From: Terriglobia bacterium
GTDB lineage: Bacteria; Acidobacteriota; Terriglobia; Terriglobales; Acidobacteriaceae
DNA length: 64,000 nucleotides
NCBI GenBank assembly: GCA_020072645.1
Contig: JAIQGK010000009.1
Location: 124,001-188,000, forward strand
Direction: 5' to 3'
In this document: positions 27,618-36,781 of the stretch, one piece after another
Numbering within the stretch: the first letter of the stretch is position 1
How the letters are laid out: every line of letters starts with the position of its first letter
Translations under genes and position numbers: made by a program
Notes under the pieces: model-generated
What the model saw: only the letters and a program-made list of their open reading frames with translations
The model's database searches: none
What the model was told of the DNA's origin: nothing

Positions 27618-29498
27618 ATGAGCATTTCTATGCGGAATTTTGTTTCTTTCTTGTTTCTGCTGATGGCCTGTGCCGCAGTGCCTCTGGCACAGCAGTCCAC
27701 GCCGCCTTCTCCTGGCGGATCCGCCAGCCCTGGCCCGGTAAATGCTGCTCCGGCTTCGGCCCAGTCACAATCAGAAGCTGTGGAAGGCACAGCCACCGTA
27801 CTCAAAGTAAAGACCAGGCTGGTAATCGTGGATGTGATCGCACTCGACCACAAAGGCGCTCCTGTCACTGATCTGAAGGCTGACGATTTTACTGTGCAGG
27901 AAGAAAACCAGCCGCAAAAGATACGAGTCTTCAACTTTCAGCAGGGCCCGCAGGGACAACTAGCTGTATTGACTCCCGTCACGCTTTCGTCCAATCGCAT
28001 TACGAATATGCCTCGATTCAAAACCAACAGCGCCTTGAACGTGCTCCTGCTGGATGGAATCAATGTAACCAACGTGAACCAGAAATATGCGCGCGAGGAA
28101 ATGCTCAGGTTTCTGGAAAAGCTTCCCGCGGGCCAGCCTCTTGCGGTTTACGCCATGGGGGCCAAACTGCGAATGCTGCAAGATTTCACTGTTGATCCTG
28201 AATTGCTGAAAGAAGCCGTGAAGAAATCAAGGAGCAACGCATTGGGCGTTCGATCACAGAGCTCAAATGCACTTGATCTTCCACCGGGTTTTTTACAGCA
28301 ATTGCCCGATCAGATGCTGCAGCAAATCCTTCGCTTTGGACAAGAGCAGGCCATCAACCAGATGGATGAACGCGTTCGCCTCACCATTGAACAACTGGGC
28401 GCCTTGGCCCGCAATCTTTCCGGCTATCCCGGACGCAAAAACCTTATCTGGGTTTCTGAGGCTTTTCCCGCTTACCTTTTCCCGCAAGACCCAGATCCCA
28501 GGGGCCGCAACAATTCCTCCGCCACCGCGCAACTGCCAAACATTGTGAGCTACCAGGCGCAGATCAACCATGCTGCTGACCTCTTGGCGAATGCACAGGT
28601 CGCCGTCTATCCCGTAGACGCAGGCGCGGTGGGCAATCGTGACGTATATTCCTCGCTCAGCAATACGGACAGCAATGGCAATTATCTGGGCAACAGCGCG
28701 CGTGGGGCCGTCCGCAATGGGATGGGAGGATCGGCGCAAGCCTCAGAGATCAGCAATGCTTCCGTGGATGCGATGAACTCACACTCCACCATGAATACAG
28801 TCGCTGATCAAACCGGCGGCAAAGCTTTCTACAACACCAACGATCTTAACAGGGCCATCCGCGACAGCATGGAGGATGGCTCAACCTACTACACTCTGGG
28901 CTACTATCCGGAAAACAAGAATTGGGACAGCCGCTTCCGCAGGATCTCCGTCAAGGTCGATCGACCAGGAGTTAAGCTGCATTACCGCCAGGGCTTCTAC
29001 GCGGTTGAGCCCAAGGAATACGCCAAACAGGATCCCAAAATTCTTGCAATCGATATGGGAAGCGCGCTGGACATTAATAATCCAATCTCCACGGCGCTGC
29101 CGTTTCAGGCGATTGTGCTTCCGCCAACGGCGCAGAGTGGTAACAAAGTGCAGATCAATTATGGCGTGGACCCACACAGTATCGGGTTCGAACTGAAAGA
29201 AGATGGACTACAGCATGCTGCGGTGGATTGCGGCGTCCGCGCTTATTCCAAAACCGGCGAGTCAATAAAAATTCAGGGGAACACATTCAATGCCGCGCTT
29301 GCGCCTGAGCAATATCAGAGGGTAATGAAAGCGATCTTTCCCTGCAACCAGACCCTGGATCTTCCGCCAGGAGAATATTTGCTGCGGCTGGCCGTGCGCG
29401 ATACGAACAACGGACTCATCGGCACCGCCAATGGCAGCGCCACGGTACCGGCGGCGGGCGCAAGTTCGCAGGCCAATCCGGAGGGAAAAAAGCCTTAG
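27618..29498 (+). CDS. VWFA-related secreted protein (acidobacterial family)
   Basis: 626-residue exported protein of the VWFA-related family characteristic of Acidobacteria. It has a signal peptide (1-24), a proline/serine-rich spacer, and a beta domain at about 58-115 (KTRLVIVDVIALDHKGAPVTDL, then LKADDFTVQEENQPQKI). A von Willebrand factor A-like domain follows from about residue 135 (NVLLLDGINVTN), where the classical DxSxS metal site is degenerate. The C-terminal third is beta-rich. GGGAG precedes the ATG. Role not established; adhesion or protein interaction outside the cell is the usual guess. Confidence 0.88.
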   Translation: MSISMRNFVSFLFLLMACAAVPLAQQSTPPSPGGSASPGPVNAAPASAQSQSEAVEGTATVLKVKTRLVIVDVIALDHKGAPVTDLKADDFTVQEENQPQKIRVFNFQQGPQGQLAVLTPVTLSSNRITNMPRFKTNSALNVLLLDGINVTNVNQKYAREEMLRFLEKLPAGQPLAVYAMGAKLRMLQDFTVDPELLKEAVKKSRSNALGVRSQSSNALDLPPGFLQQLPDQMLQQILRFGQEQAINQMDERVRLTIEQLGALARNLSGYPGRKNLIWVSEAFPAYLFPQDPDPRGRNNSSATAQLPNIVSYQAQINHAADLLANAQVAVYPVDAGAVGNRDVYSSLSNTDSNGNYLGNSARGAVRNGMGGSAQASEISNASVDAMNSHSTMNTVADQTGGKAFYNTNDLNRAIRDSMEDGSTYYTLGYYPENKNWDSRFRRISVKVDRPGVKLHYRQGFYAVEPKEYAKQDPKILAIDMGSALDINNPISTALPFQAIVLPPTAQSGNKVQINYGVDPHSIGFELKEDGLQHAAVDCGVRAYSKTGESIKIQGNTFNAALAPEQYQRVMKAIFPCNQTLDLPPGEYLLRLAVRDTNNGLIGTANGSATVPAAGASSQANPEGKKP

Positions 29499-29582
29499 CG
29501 CAGTGGAGAATCGCTTGCTGCTCCGTGCTCGCGTGGAGGCAGCGTGCATGATATCCTCGGCTTTCGAGCTTTCAATTTCTTA

Positions 29583-30302
29583 ATGAGCAGACTTTTCCTG
29601 GTCCGGCACGGCCAAGCATCCTTTCTTGAGCGCAATTATGACAAGCTTTCCGCCAAGGGCGAAGAGCAGAGCCGCGTGCTGGGCGACTATTGGGCCGGAT
29701 TGCAGCTTGGCTTTGACCGCGTGTATTCAGGGCCGCGAGTGCGGCAGCGGGAGACGGCGCGCCTGGTGGGTGAAGCTTACAAACGCGCTGGGCTTCCCTG
29801 GCCCGAACCGGTCGTGCTGCCGGAATTCGATGAGTTCCAGGCTGAGGCGGTGCTGGAACGGTCATTGCCGGAGTTGATTGAAAGCGATGCCGACATCCGC
29901 AGAATGCACCAGGCCTTTAAAGATTCACAAACGCGCCCGGAGCAGTTCAAAACATTCCAGCAGATCTTTGAAGTAGTGATCGGGCGGTGGGCAGGTGGAG
30001 AACTGCCGCTGGAAGGGATTGAGCCGTGGACAGATTTCAGCGCGCGCGTGCAGCGCGCACTGGCCAAGTTCCCTGAGAATGGAAATCGCGGGCAGCGCAT
30101 CGCCATCTTCAGCTCCGGCGGACCGGTGGGCGTGGCCATGCAGCGGGCGCTGGATCTTTCCACTGAGGCCACATTGAAAGCTGCGTGGATGGTGCGCAAT
30201 TGCTCTTATAGCGAGTTTCTCTTCTCCGCCGGACGGTTTACTCTAAGCTCGTATAATGCTACTCCGCACTTTACTGATCCGGAGTTTCTCACGCATCGGT
30301 AA
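29583..30302 (+). CDS. Histidine phosphatase superfamily protein
   Basis: 240-residue phosphoglycerate-mutase-like phosphatase. The catalytic phosphohistidine is H9 in LFLVRHGQAS, with the second arginine in YSGPRVRQRETA and the late catalytic His replaced by the SSGGPVGV region, as in several non-mutase members. The start at 29583 (MSRLFLVRHG) is preferred because the motif then sits at the N-terminus; the frame is open 13 codons upstream. It precedes the APH-like kinase by 66 bases on the same strand. Substrate unknown. Confidence 0.85.
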   Translation: MSRLFLVRHGQASFLERNYDKLSAKGEEQSRVLGDYWAGLQLGFDRVYSGPRVRQRETARLVGEAYKRAGLPWPEPVVLPEFDEFQAEAVLERSLPELIESDADIRRMHQAFKDSQTRPEQFKTFQQIFEVVIGRWAGGELPLEGIEPWTDFSARVQRALAKFPENGNRGQRIAIFSSGGPVGVAMQRALDLSTEATLKAAWMVRNCSYSEFLFSAGRFTLSSYNATPHFTDPEFLTHR

Positions 30303-30368
30303 AGCAAGCGGGATTGCCCGCTGCGAAATCAGCGGAACGTGAATCAGTGAAGCAAGGAACTGGCGACA

Positions 30369-31466
30369 ATGTCAGCCGAAGCCACAAAACATTTCTCTGT
30401 TGCCGAGGAGTTACAGGACAGCACAAAGGCCGTCCGCCAGGGTGAGGAGTTGGACCTCGCCAAGCTGGAACCATTTCTTCGCAGCCATTTTCCTAATCTC
30501 GGCGGCGAGTTGGTGGTAAAGCAGTTTCCCAGCGGCCATTCCAATCTCACGTATTCCATCGCACTGGGCGAAAAAGAAATGGTGTTGCGGCGTCCGCCCT
30601 TCGGCAGCAAGGTGAAATCGGCGCATGATATGGGGCGCGAATACAATGTGCTGGCGAAGCTGCACTCCGCTTATCCTACGCCGCGCCCACTGCTTTATTG
30701 CACTGACGATTCCGTGCTGGGCGCACCCTTTTATGTGATGGAGCGCGTGCGCGGGCTGATACTGCGCCGCAACCTGCCGGACGGCTTGACGCTGCCGCAT
30801 GAGACAGCAAGAAAGCTCAGCGAATCTTTTATCGACAATCTGGCGGCGCTGCATGGCCTGGATTACACGGCGCTTGGTCTGGGTGGGTTAGGCAAACCGC
30901 AAGGCTATCTGGAGCGGCAAGTACGCGGCTGGATGGAGCGCTATCACGGGTCGAAAACACACGATCTGTCCGAAGTAGAACCGCTTTCCGCATGGTTGCG
31001 GGAACACATGCCCGCGCGAAGCGGCGCAACGCTGATCCATAACGATTACAAGTACGACAACATGGTGCTTGATCCCACGGACATTACCCGGATCAAAGCT
31101 GTACTGGATTGGGAGATGTGCACGCTGGGCGATCCGCTCACTGATCTGGGTACCGCGCTGGCCTATTGGATTGACCCCGACGATCCTCCGGAAATGCAGA
31201 TGGTGCGCTGGGGGCCAACGATTGTCCCAGGAATGCTGCGCCGCGCCGAGTTGGCGCAACGCTACGCGGAGAAGACGGGGCGCGATCTATCTGACATCGT
31301 GTTCTATTATGTGTTCGCCATGTTCAAGGTGGCAGTAATCATTCAGCAGATTTATTACCGCTATTTTCACGGCATGACAAAGGACGAGCGCTTCGCGTCT
31401 TTGGGTGAGGTGGCGAAGACGCTAATGAGGGTGGGGCTGAACACTTCAAAGAAAGATCGCATTTAG
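30369..31466 (+). CDS. Aminoglycoside-phosphotransferase-like (ACAD10-type) kinase
   Basis: 365-residue kinase-fold protein of the APH family, in the branch found fused or next to acyl-CoA dehydrogenases (ACAD10/11-like). Visible motifs are the catalytic loop LIHNDYKYDNMVLD (about residue 225) and the metal-binding LDWEMCTLGDPLTDLG (about 243). The N-terminal lobe has PSGHSNLTYSIALG. In this branch the activity is thought to be phosphorylation of hydroxyacyl chains for fatty-acid catabolism, which suits the MaoC/acyl-CoA synthetase genes nearby on the other strand. The exact substrate is inferred. Confidence 0.88.
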   Translation: MSAEATKHFSVAEELQDSTKAVRQGEELDLAKLEPFLRSHFPNLGGELVVKQFPSGHSNLTYSIALGEKEMVLRRPPFGSKVKSAHDMGREYNVLAKLHSAYPTPRPLLYCTDDSVLGAPFYVMERVRGLILRRNLPDGLTLPHETARKLSESFIDNLAALHGLDYTALGLGGLGKPQGYLERQVRGWMERYHGSKTHDLSEVEPLSAWLREHMPARSGATLIHNDYKYDNMVLDPTDITRIKAVLDWEMCTLGDPLTDLGTALAYWIDPDDPPEMQMVRWGPTIVPGMLRRAELAQRYAEKTGRDLSDIVFYYVFAMFKVAVIIQQIYYRYFHGMTKDERFASLGEVAKTLMRVGLNTSKKDRI

Positions 31467-31476
31467 CGGGGGCTTC

Positions 31477-31947
31477 GTGACCGATCCAGAATTTAAAGAA
31501 TACCTCCACGAAAGTGTTCACGAGCTAATCGATCTGAACCATGCGTACCATGAAGAATTCAAGATTGGGAACTACGCACGATGGGATTATGATTTCGACA
31601 AGGCAATCCTAACATTCTCCAATGAAGGAGTTCCGTATGTAGTCGCGGACATACAAGCAGTAGGCACAATTGCTCATGCATCGAAAAGCTGGCTCTGGTC
31701 ATGGAATAACGAGAGCATTCCCGAGCATGTGAAAAGTTCAATATCGGCTGTACGAGAATTTGGGGAGTCACACAAAATATTGAAATTGACCGAGGATTAT
31801 TGGGCGGCTTCCGAAGAAGATGGATGGGAAATGTCCGCTGTCGCCAATCGAATTCTCGGTGGCAAAGGTGTTTATCGCTGTCCTGACGATCGTGGCTTTG
31901 TGTTTTTTGTCTTGACCAACATCTCGGTCGTTCGAAATCACCGGTAA
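31477..31947 (+). CDS. Conserved small protein, DUF6882-like
   Basis: 156-residue soluble protein starting at GTG 31477, ten bases after the kinase stop. Residues 57-80 (VVADIQAVGTIAHASKSWLWSWNNESIP) match the pattern I associate with DUF6882, where the WxWxW-like aromatic segment is conserved. The rest is mixed alpha/beta without catalytic motifs. Its end overlaps the convergent MaoC gene by ten bases. Function unknown. Confidence 0.7.
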   Translation: MTDPEFKEYLHESVHELIDLNHAYHEEFKIGNYARWDYDFDKAILTFSNEGVPYVVADIQAVGTIAHASKSWLWSWNNESIPEHVKSSISAVREFGESHKILKLTEDYWAASEEDGWEMSAVANRILGGKGVYRCPDDRGFVFFVLTNISVVRNHR

Positions 31948-32405
31948 TACCTCACTACCCACTCCGCCACGCAACACGGCTTCTCTCCACCTTCAACTTC
32001 CACGGTCGCGTTAAACAGCGCTTCCATCCCGTCGGGAGGTACATCTTTCAATGATTGAAGTACGATGCGGGCGCGAATATTTGATCCGGCGCGTACCGGC
32101 GAGACAAAGCGCACGCGATTCATCCCGTAGTTCACTCCCAGACGAACGCCCTGTTTGATTTCCAGCGCCTGATGCATGAAGTGTGGGAGCAGTGACAATG
32201 TGAGAAAGCCGTGAGCAATCGGCGCTTTGAAAGGTGACTCGCGGCGTGCGCGGTCAACGTCCACGTGGATCCATTGATGGTCGAGCGTGGCGTCGGCGAA
32301 TTGCTGGATTCGTTCTTGCGTAATGTTGAACCAGTCAGTGACGGCAATTTCCTGACCGATGAGATCTTTGAGAGCTTCGGGAGCATCGAGTGTGCGTTTG
32401 GGCAT
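31938..32405 (-). CDS. MaoC-like (R)-specific enoyl-CoA hydratase
   Basis: 155-residue hot-dog-fold hydratase. The catalytic region is the MaoC signature FADATLDHQWIHVDVDRARRES (Asp and His about residues 44-51), followed by APIAHGFLTLSLLPHF. Members hydrate enoyl-CoA in fatty-acid oxidation or polyhydroxyalkanoate metabolism. ATG 32405 (MPKRTLD) is taken because it gives the standard length; the 37 codons upstream lack domain character. It lies downstream of the acyl-CoA synthetase gene on the same strand, separated by 144 bases. Confidence 0.88.
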   Translation of the reverse strand: MPKRTLDAPEALKDLIGQEIAVTDWFNITQERIQQFADATLDHQWIHVDVDRARRESPFKAPIAHGFLTLSLLPHFMHQALEIKQGVRLGVNYGMNRVRFVSPVRAGSNIRARIVLQSLKDVPPDGMEALFNATVEVEGGEKPCCVAEWVVRYYR

Positions 32406-32549
32406 ATTTTTATGTAATCCCGAGCGTAGCGAGGGAACCCTATGATCTTGTTGATCACCAAAATTAAACGAAGATGCGATCAGAAGCTCATGCTGTCCCA
32501 TACAGCATCGGAACAATAGGGGGCCCTCGCTGCGCTCGGGACGAAAATC

Positions 32550-34157
32550 TTATTTCTTCGTCGCCAGCTCCGGACGAATGCTCTCCGTGCCTGACCAGTA
32601 TTTTTTGCGCAGTTCTTTCTTGAGCACTTTGCCGGTCCCGGTCCGCGGCAGTGTCTCCAAAAATTCAACTGTGCGCGGACACTTATAGTGCGTAAGGTGG
32701 CTGCGGCAAAACTCCAGTATTTCAGCCTCTGTCGCGCTAACGCCCGGCTTCATTACGACTAGCGCCTTCGGCACCTCGCCCCAGCGCTCGTCGGGAACAG
32801 GAATCACGGCCACTTCATAAATTCCGGGGTGCGCCAGCAGCGCCTTCTCCACTTCGAGCGACGAAATATTTTCACCGCCGCTCACAATGATGTCTTTCTT
32901 GCGATCGACAATCAGGGCATAGCCGTTTTCGTCCATGGTGGCCATGTCACCGGTATGGAACCAGCCATTGCGCATTACTTGCGCGGTGGCTTCCGGCTGC
33001 TTCCAGTAGCCGGCCATTACACCATCACTGCGGGCAACAATCTCACCAATACTTTTGCCGTCGCGCGGGACGTCGTTATCATCAGGATCCACAACGCGGA
33101 TCTCAACTCCGGGAATTGCGTGACCGGTGCTTGCCTGCTTCTCATAACGGACGCGGCCTTCCCAATCGAGCCCGGCTTTCATACGCGCCGTGGTCAAGAC
33201 GGGAGCGGTTTCCGTGAGACCGTAGCCGGAATAGCAGGCGCATCCCAGCTTCTCCTCCACTTCACGGACTAGCGTGGGAGACGATGCCGCGCCACCCAGG
33301 CTCATGCGCTCCAAGCTTTTCAAATTGAACTTGGGCCGCTCAGGACAGTTGACCAGTGCGGTTGCCATGGCCGGAACCACGCTCAAGGACTGCACACCTT
33401 CACGCTCGATCTGTCGAAAGACTTCCGTGGTCTCAAATTTGCGCATCATCACATGCTTGCCACCGACGTAAGTGAGTGAATGTGCCACGCCCCAGCCATT
33501 GGCGTGGAACAATGGAATGGTGTGCAGCTCCACCGATTCACTTTTGCTTCCAAAGGCGATCGCGACATTGAGTGCGTGAAGGTAGATGTTGCGGTGCGTG
33601 AGCATCACGCCCTTGGGATTGGCGCTGGTGCCGCTGGTATAGAACAGTTCGGCCACGGAGTTCTCGTCGATCTGCATCACGTCCGCACGATAGGGCGTGG
33701 CGGCGGCGAGCATCTCCTCATAATTCTTCGCGGACATCCAGGGCTGGTTGGGTTTGAAGTCTAGTGGGACAAAATGTTTTACCGACTTGAGATCTTTGCG
33801 GAACGACTCAACCAGCGGGATAAATTGCTCCTCAAAGAAAAGCACATCCGCTTCTGAATCGTTAAGAATGTATGCCAGTTCCTGCGAAGCCAAACGAATG
33901 TTGAGCGGAAGCAGAATGCCGCCGGCCTCGACGACGCCATAATAACCCTCAAGCAGGCGATGACAATTTGCTCCCAAAAAGGCAACGCGTTCACCGGCCT
34001 TGATGGCCAGAGATCGCAATGCTCCCGCTTGGCGGGCGGTGCGGTCAGAAAATTGAGCATATGTGAATCGCTGTTCGCCACAGACGACAGCCGTGCGCCG
34101 GGGAAATTGCTGGCTGGAATAACGCAAAAACCTGATTGGAGTAAGAGGAATAATCAT
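32550..34157 (-). CDS. Acyl-CoA synthetase (AMP-dependent ligase)
   Basis: Activates a carboxylic acid to its CoA thioester through an acyl-adenylate. The protein has 535 residues with the standard AMP-binding order: P-loop YTSGTSANPKGVMLTHRN (about 175), SGYGLTETAPVL, GWFHTGDMATMDENGY (about 400), the hinge DRKKDIIVSGGENI, and the catalytic lysine in GKVLKKELR. Overall similarity is to medium/long-chain fatty acyl-CoA ligases. ATG 34157 has GAGG seven bases upstream, inside the end of the preceding SDR gene whose stop is 8 bases away, so the two are translationally linked. Chain length is not determined. Confidence 0.92.
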   Translation of the reverse strand: MIIPLTPIRFLRYSSQQFPRRTAVVCGEQRFTYAQFSDRTARQAGALRSLAIKAGERVAFLGANCHRLLEGYYGVVEAGGILLPLNIRLASQELAYILNDSEADVLFFEEQFIPLVESFRKDLKSVKHFVPLDFKPNQPWMSAKNYEEMLAAATPYRADVMQIDENSVAELFYTSGTSANPKGVMLTHRNIYLHALNVAIAFGSKSESVELHTIPLFHANGWGVAHSLTYVGGKHVMMRKFETTEVFRQIEREGVQSLSVVPAMATALVNCPERPKFNLKSLERMSLGGAASSPTLVREVEEKLGCACYSGYGLTETAPVLTTARMKAGLDWEGRVRYEKQASTGHAIPGVEIRVVDPDDNDVPRDGKSIGEIVARSDGVMAGYWKQPEATAQVMRNGWFHTGDMATMDENGYALIVDRKKDIIVSGGENISSLEVEKALLAHPGIYEVAVIPVPDERWGEVPKALVVMKPGVSATEAEILEFCRSHLTHYKCPRTVEFLETLPRTGTGKVLKKELRKKYWSGTESIRPELATKK

Positions 34158-34164
34158 AATGACC

Positions 34165-34956
34165 TCAGGCGGACTGGCCTCCATCCACCACCAGCACGTG
34201 GCCGTTAACGTAGGCAGAAGCGTCCGAAGCGAGAAAGACAGCTGCGCCTTTCAAGTCGTGATCGGAACCAAAGCGTCGCGCAGGAATGTGGCTGAGCAGG
34301 TAATCGCGCTTGTATTCAATGACTTTGTCAGACATGTGCGTAGGGAACCATCCCGGCGCAATCGCATTGACTTGGATATTATGCCGCGCCCACTTGACCG
34401 CAAGATCGTGGGTAAAGGAAATTACTCCGCCCTTGCTGGCATGGTAAGCAATTGCCTCCACCGTTTCAGGCGGCGCGCCCCGGATGCCCGCAACAGACGC
34501 CATATTGATAATCTTACCGCTTTGCTGCTTCAACATGACTTTACCCGCGGCCTGGGCGCAGAGAAATGTTCCCGTCAGGTTGGTTTCGATCACCTTGTTC
34601 CACTCAGCCAGAGTCATCTTTTCCGTGGGAGCGCCCCATGATATGCCTGCGTTATTAACGAGGATGTCGATACGCTTGAACTCGGCCATCGTACCGGCGA
34701 TCAGTTGTTCAACGCTGGCCTGGTCTTTTACGTCGCAAGCCATTGCCACGGCGCGAACGCCAATTTTTTCCATGTCGTGCGCGGCCTGTTCACAGCGTTC
34801 TTTCTTGCGCGCGCACAGAACCAGATTCGCGCCCATTTCAGCCAGAGCTTCGGCCATCTGACGGCCCAGCCCAATCGATCCGCCGGTGATAATGGCGACC
34901 CGTCCCTTCAGATCGAAAAGTTGTTTTACGCTCTTGTGGGCTGGCTGGTCGGACAT
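34165..34956 (-). CDS. Short-chain dehydrogenase/reductase
   Basis: NAD(P)-dependent oxidoreductase of 263 residues. It has the Rossmann motif TGGSIGLGRQMAEALAE, the NNAG motif ILVNNAGISWG, the catalytic Ser in NMASVAG and the Tyr-x-x-x-Lys pair in YHASKGG. The C-terminus is the usual VDGGQSA. AAGGAG lies 11 bases before ATG 34956. It resembles gluconate 5-dehydrogenase/3-oxoacyl-ACP-reductase-like SDRs. It is sandwiched between a ThDP enzyme (35 bases upstream) and an acyl-CoA ligase (8 bases downstream), so it probably oxidises or reduces an intermediate of the same pathway. Confidence 0.9.
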   Translation of the reverse strand: MSDQPAHKSVKQLFDLKGRVAIITGGSIGLGRQMAEALAEMGANLVLCARKKERCEQAAHDMEKIGVRAVAMACDVKDQASVEQLIAGTMAEFKRIDILVNNAGISWGAPTEKMTLAEWNKVIETNLTGTFLCAQAAGKVMLKQQSGKIINMASVAGIRGAPPETVEAIAYHASKGGVISFTHDLAVKWARHNIQVNAIAPGWFPTHMSDKVIEYKRDYLLSHIPARRFGSDHDLKGAAVFLASDASAYVNGHVLVVDGGQSA

Positions 34957-34990
34957 GGGCGATCTGTCTCCTTGAAGGTGATCAAATGTG

Positions 34991-36673
34991 CTATGAACTT
35001 TTCTGGGCGATACCGGTTGGGCGTGGAATAGCGCCAACCGCCCACGGCGCATTCAATTGAGTGTGCCACTCCAGCAAAGCAGGACCGGGTGCGCTAAGCC
35101 ACTGCGGCATGCGCTGCTGCAGAGCGTCAATCGACGTGATGCGTTCTGCACGGATGCCATAAGCTTCTGCCACGCGGCAAAAATCCGGGTTCTTTAATGC
35201 GACTTCGTGTGTCTGGCCAAACATGGTCCGCTGCAAGAATGCGATCACACCGTACGAGTCATCGTTGACAAGAAGTATTTTGACGGGAAGATCATATTGC
35301 GCCAGAGTGGCCAGTTCATGCTGCGTATATTGGAAGCCACCATCGCCGGCGATGCAGACGATCTTGCGCTGTTCACCAGATCGCTTGACAGCACAAGCCG
35401 CGCCAATGGCCGCAGGCAGAGCATAGCCCAGTGTCCCAGATCCAGAAGGATAGAGGAAAGTTCCCGGCCCCAAGACAGGAAAGAAAGCCGACGCCCAATA
35501 GTTGAGAATCGATTGATCGTTGACCAGCACATCATCACGATGCATGGCAGTGCGAATGAGCTTAAGGGCAGCATAGCTATCCTGCCCCAGCGCCTCCAGC
35601 CGTTGTGATTCGCTTGCCTTGATGGCTGCGATATCACACCACGGAATACGCTTCGGCGCGCTCTGGGCAAAGGTCTGCGCGATCTCAGCAGCTTTTCCAA
35701 CAATCTTGCTGGAAGGAATCCTATCTCCGGCGTAATGAACGTCCTCGATAACCTGAATGTGCTTTGGCGGAAGTTGCAGGCCGAAGCGGCCGGTATCGAA
35801 CTCCGTAAGACGCGCTCCAAAAGAAATGAGGAGATCGCTTTGCGCCAAGACTTCCTGGACCGCACCAAGCCGGGAGATGCAGCCCAGTGAAAGCGGATGA
35901 TCGCCGGGAAACATTCCCTTCCCGCTGGTGGTGGTGAAGACCGGGCATTGAAGAAGTTCAGCAAACTGGCGGACTGCGGCTGCGCTATCGCGAACGCCTG
36001 CGCCAATGAGAATTGTTGGCGTGCCGCTTCCAGCAATTTGTCGGCGAGCGTCTTCTATCTCTTGAGACGGCGGAGATGGATGCGAATCTGAGTTTTGCTG
36101 CGCGGGCTTTGATAAATCCGCGCTTACAGTAGCAAGAAAGAAATCGTGTGGTATTTCGATGAACGCTGGTCCCGGCAAAGGTCCGTGGAGGATGGCTACC
36201 GCTTCGGCGATCGTATCCATCAGAGCATCAGGGCTGGCCACCCGCCGCGCAAAGCGAGTGAGAGGACGGATGATCTCCAGTTGGTCCGGAGTCTCATGCA
36301 GCGCTCCGCCGGTCTTGCCCAGCATAGAAGATGCGATATTGGTGCCGATGAGAAGGACGGGAATGTTGTTCTGCAAACTTTCCAGCAGCGGCACCAGCGT
36401 GAACAGGTTTCCGGGACCGGTGGAAGCGAATATTGCGGCTATCTGCCCACTGCGGCGATAGAAACCGTCCGCGGCATAGCCGGCAGCTTGTTCATGACGA
36501 ACGACCCAATGATGAAATTCGGCAGTCTGCCGCAGCGCTTCATACACAGCAATATTGTGAATGCTGGGAATACCAAAGCCTGCGGTAATGCCATGCCGGA
36601 CCAAAGCAGAGACCACGGCTTGCGCGCCGGAGATCTGGCTCAAATGCGGCGTGGTTGGGGAAGCAACAGACAT
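34991..36673 (-). CDS. Thiamine-diphosphate-dependent decarboxylase/lyase
   Basis: 560-residue enzyme of the acetolactate synthase/benzoylformate decarboxylase/2-hydroxyacyl-CoA lyase superfamily. The N-terminal PYR domain has the conserved glutamate in VRHEQAAGYAADG. The middle domain follows, and the C-terminal ThDP-binding motif is AGDGGFQYTQHELATLAQYD ending in NDD. The QTEF/ALS-type FAD and regulatory features are not evident, so acetohydroxyacid synthase is unlikely. In this operon with an acyl-CoA ligase, an SDR and a MaoC hydratase, a 2-hydroxyacyl- or 2-oxoacid lyase role is plausible but not shown. ATG 36673 is used because the further upstream start is TTG. Confidence 0.85.
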   Translation of the reverse strand: MSVASPTTPHLSQISGAQAVVSALVRHGITAGFGIPSIHNIAVYEALRQTAEFHHWVVRHEQAAGYAADGFYRRSGQIAAIFASTGPGNLFTLVPLLESLQNNIPVLLIGTNIASSMLGKTGGALHETPDQLEIIRPLTRFARRVASPDALMDTIAEAVAILHGPLPGPAFIEIPHDFFLATVSADLSKPAQQNSDSHPSPPSQEIEDARRQIAGSGTPTILIGAGVRDSAAAVRQFAELLQCPVFTTTSGKGMFPGDHPLSLGCISRLGAVQEVLAQSDLLISFGARLTEFDTGRFGLQLPPKHIQVIEDVHYAGDRIPSSKIVGKAAEIAQTFAQSAPKRIPWCDIAAIKASESQRLEALGQDSYAALKLIRTAMHRDDVLVNDQSILNYWASAFFPVLGPGTFLYPSGSGTLGYALPAAIGAACAVKRSGEQRKIVCIAGDGGFQYTQHELATLAQYDLPVKILLVNDDSYGVIAFLQRTMFGQTHEVALKNPDFCRVAEAYGIRAERITSIDALQQRMPQWLSAPGPALLEWHTQLNAPWAVGAIPRPTGIAQKSS

Positions 36674-36730
36674 TGGCGCTAAAAAATCGCGATGATTCAA
36701 TTACTACCTAAGCAATAGATAATTTGTGGC

Positions 36731-36769
36731 TAAAGAGAAAACGACGGAGGCAATCATCGCCTCCGTCGT
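36731..36769 (-). terminator. Rho-independent terminator of the second TonB-dependent receptor
   Basis: Eleven-base perfect stem, ACGACGGAGGC (36741-36751) and GCCTCCGTCGT (36759-36769), with loop AATCATC. On the minus strand it runs into TTTTCTCTTT. It ends the receptor transcript before the ThDP-enzyme gene, so that gene needs its own promoter. Confidence 0.88.
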
Positions 36770-36781
36770 CCAGGTTAAGAG

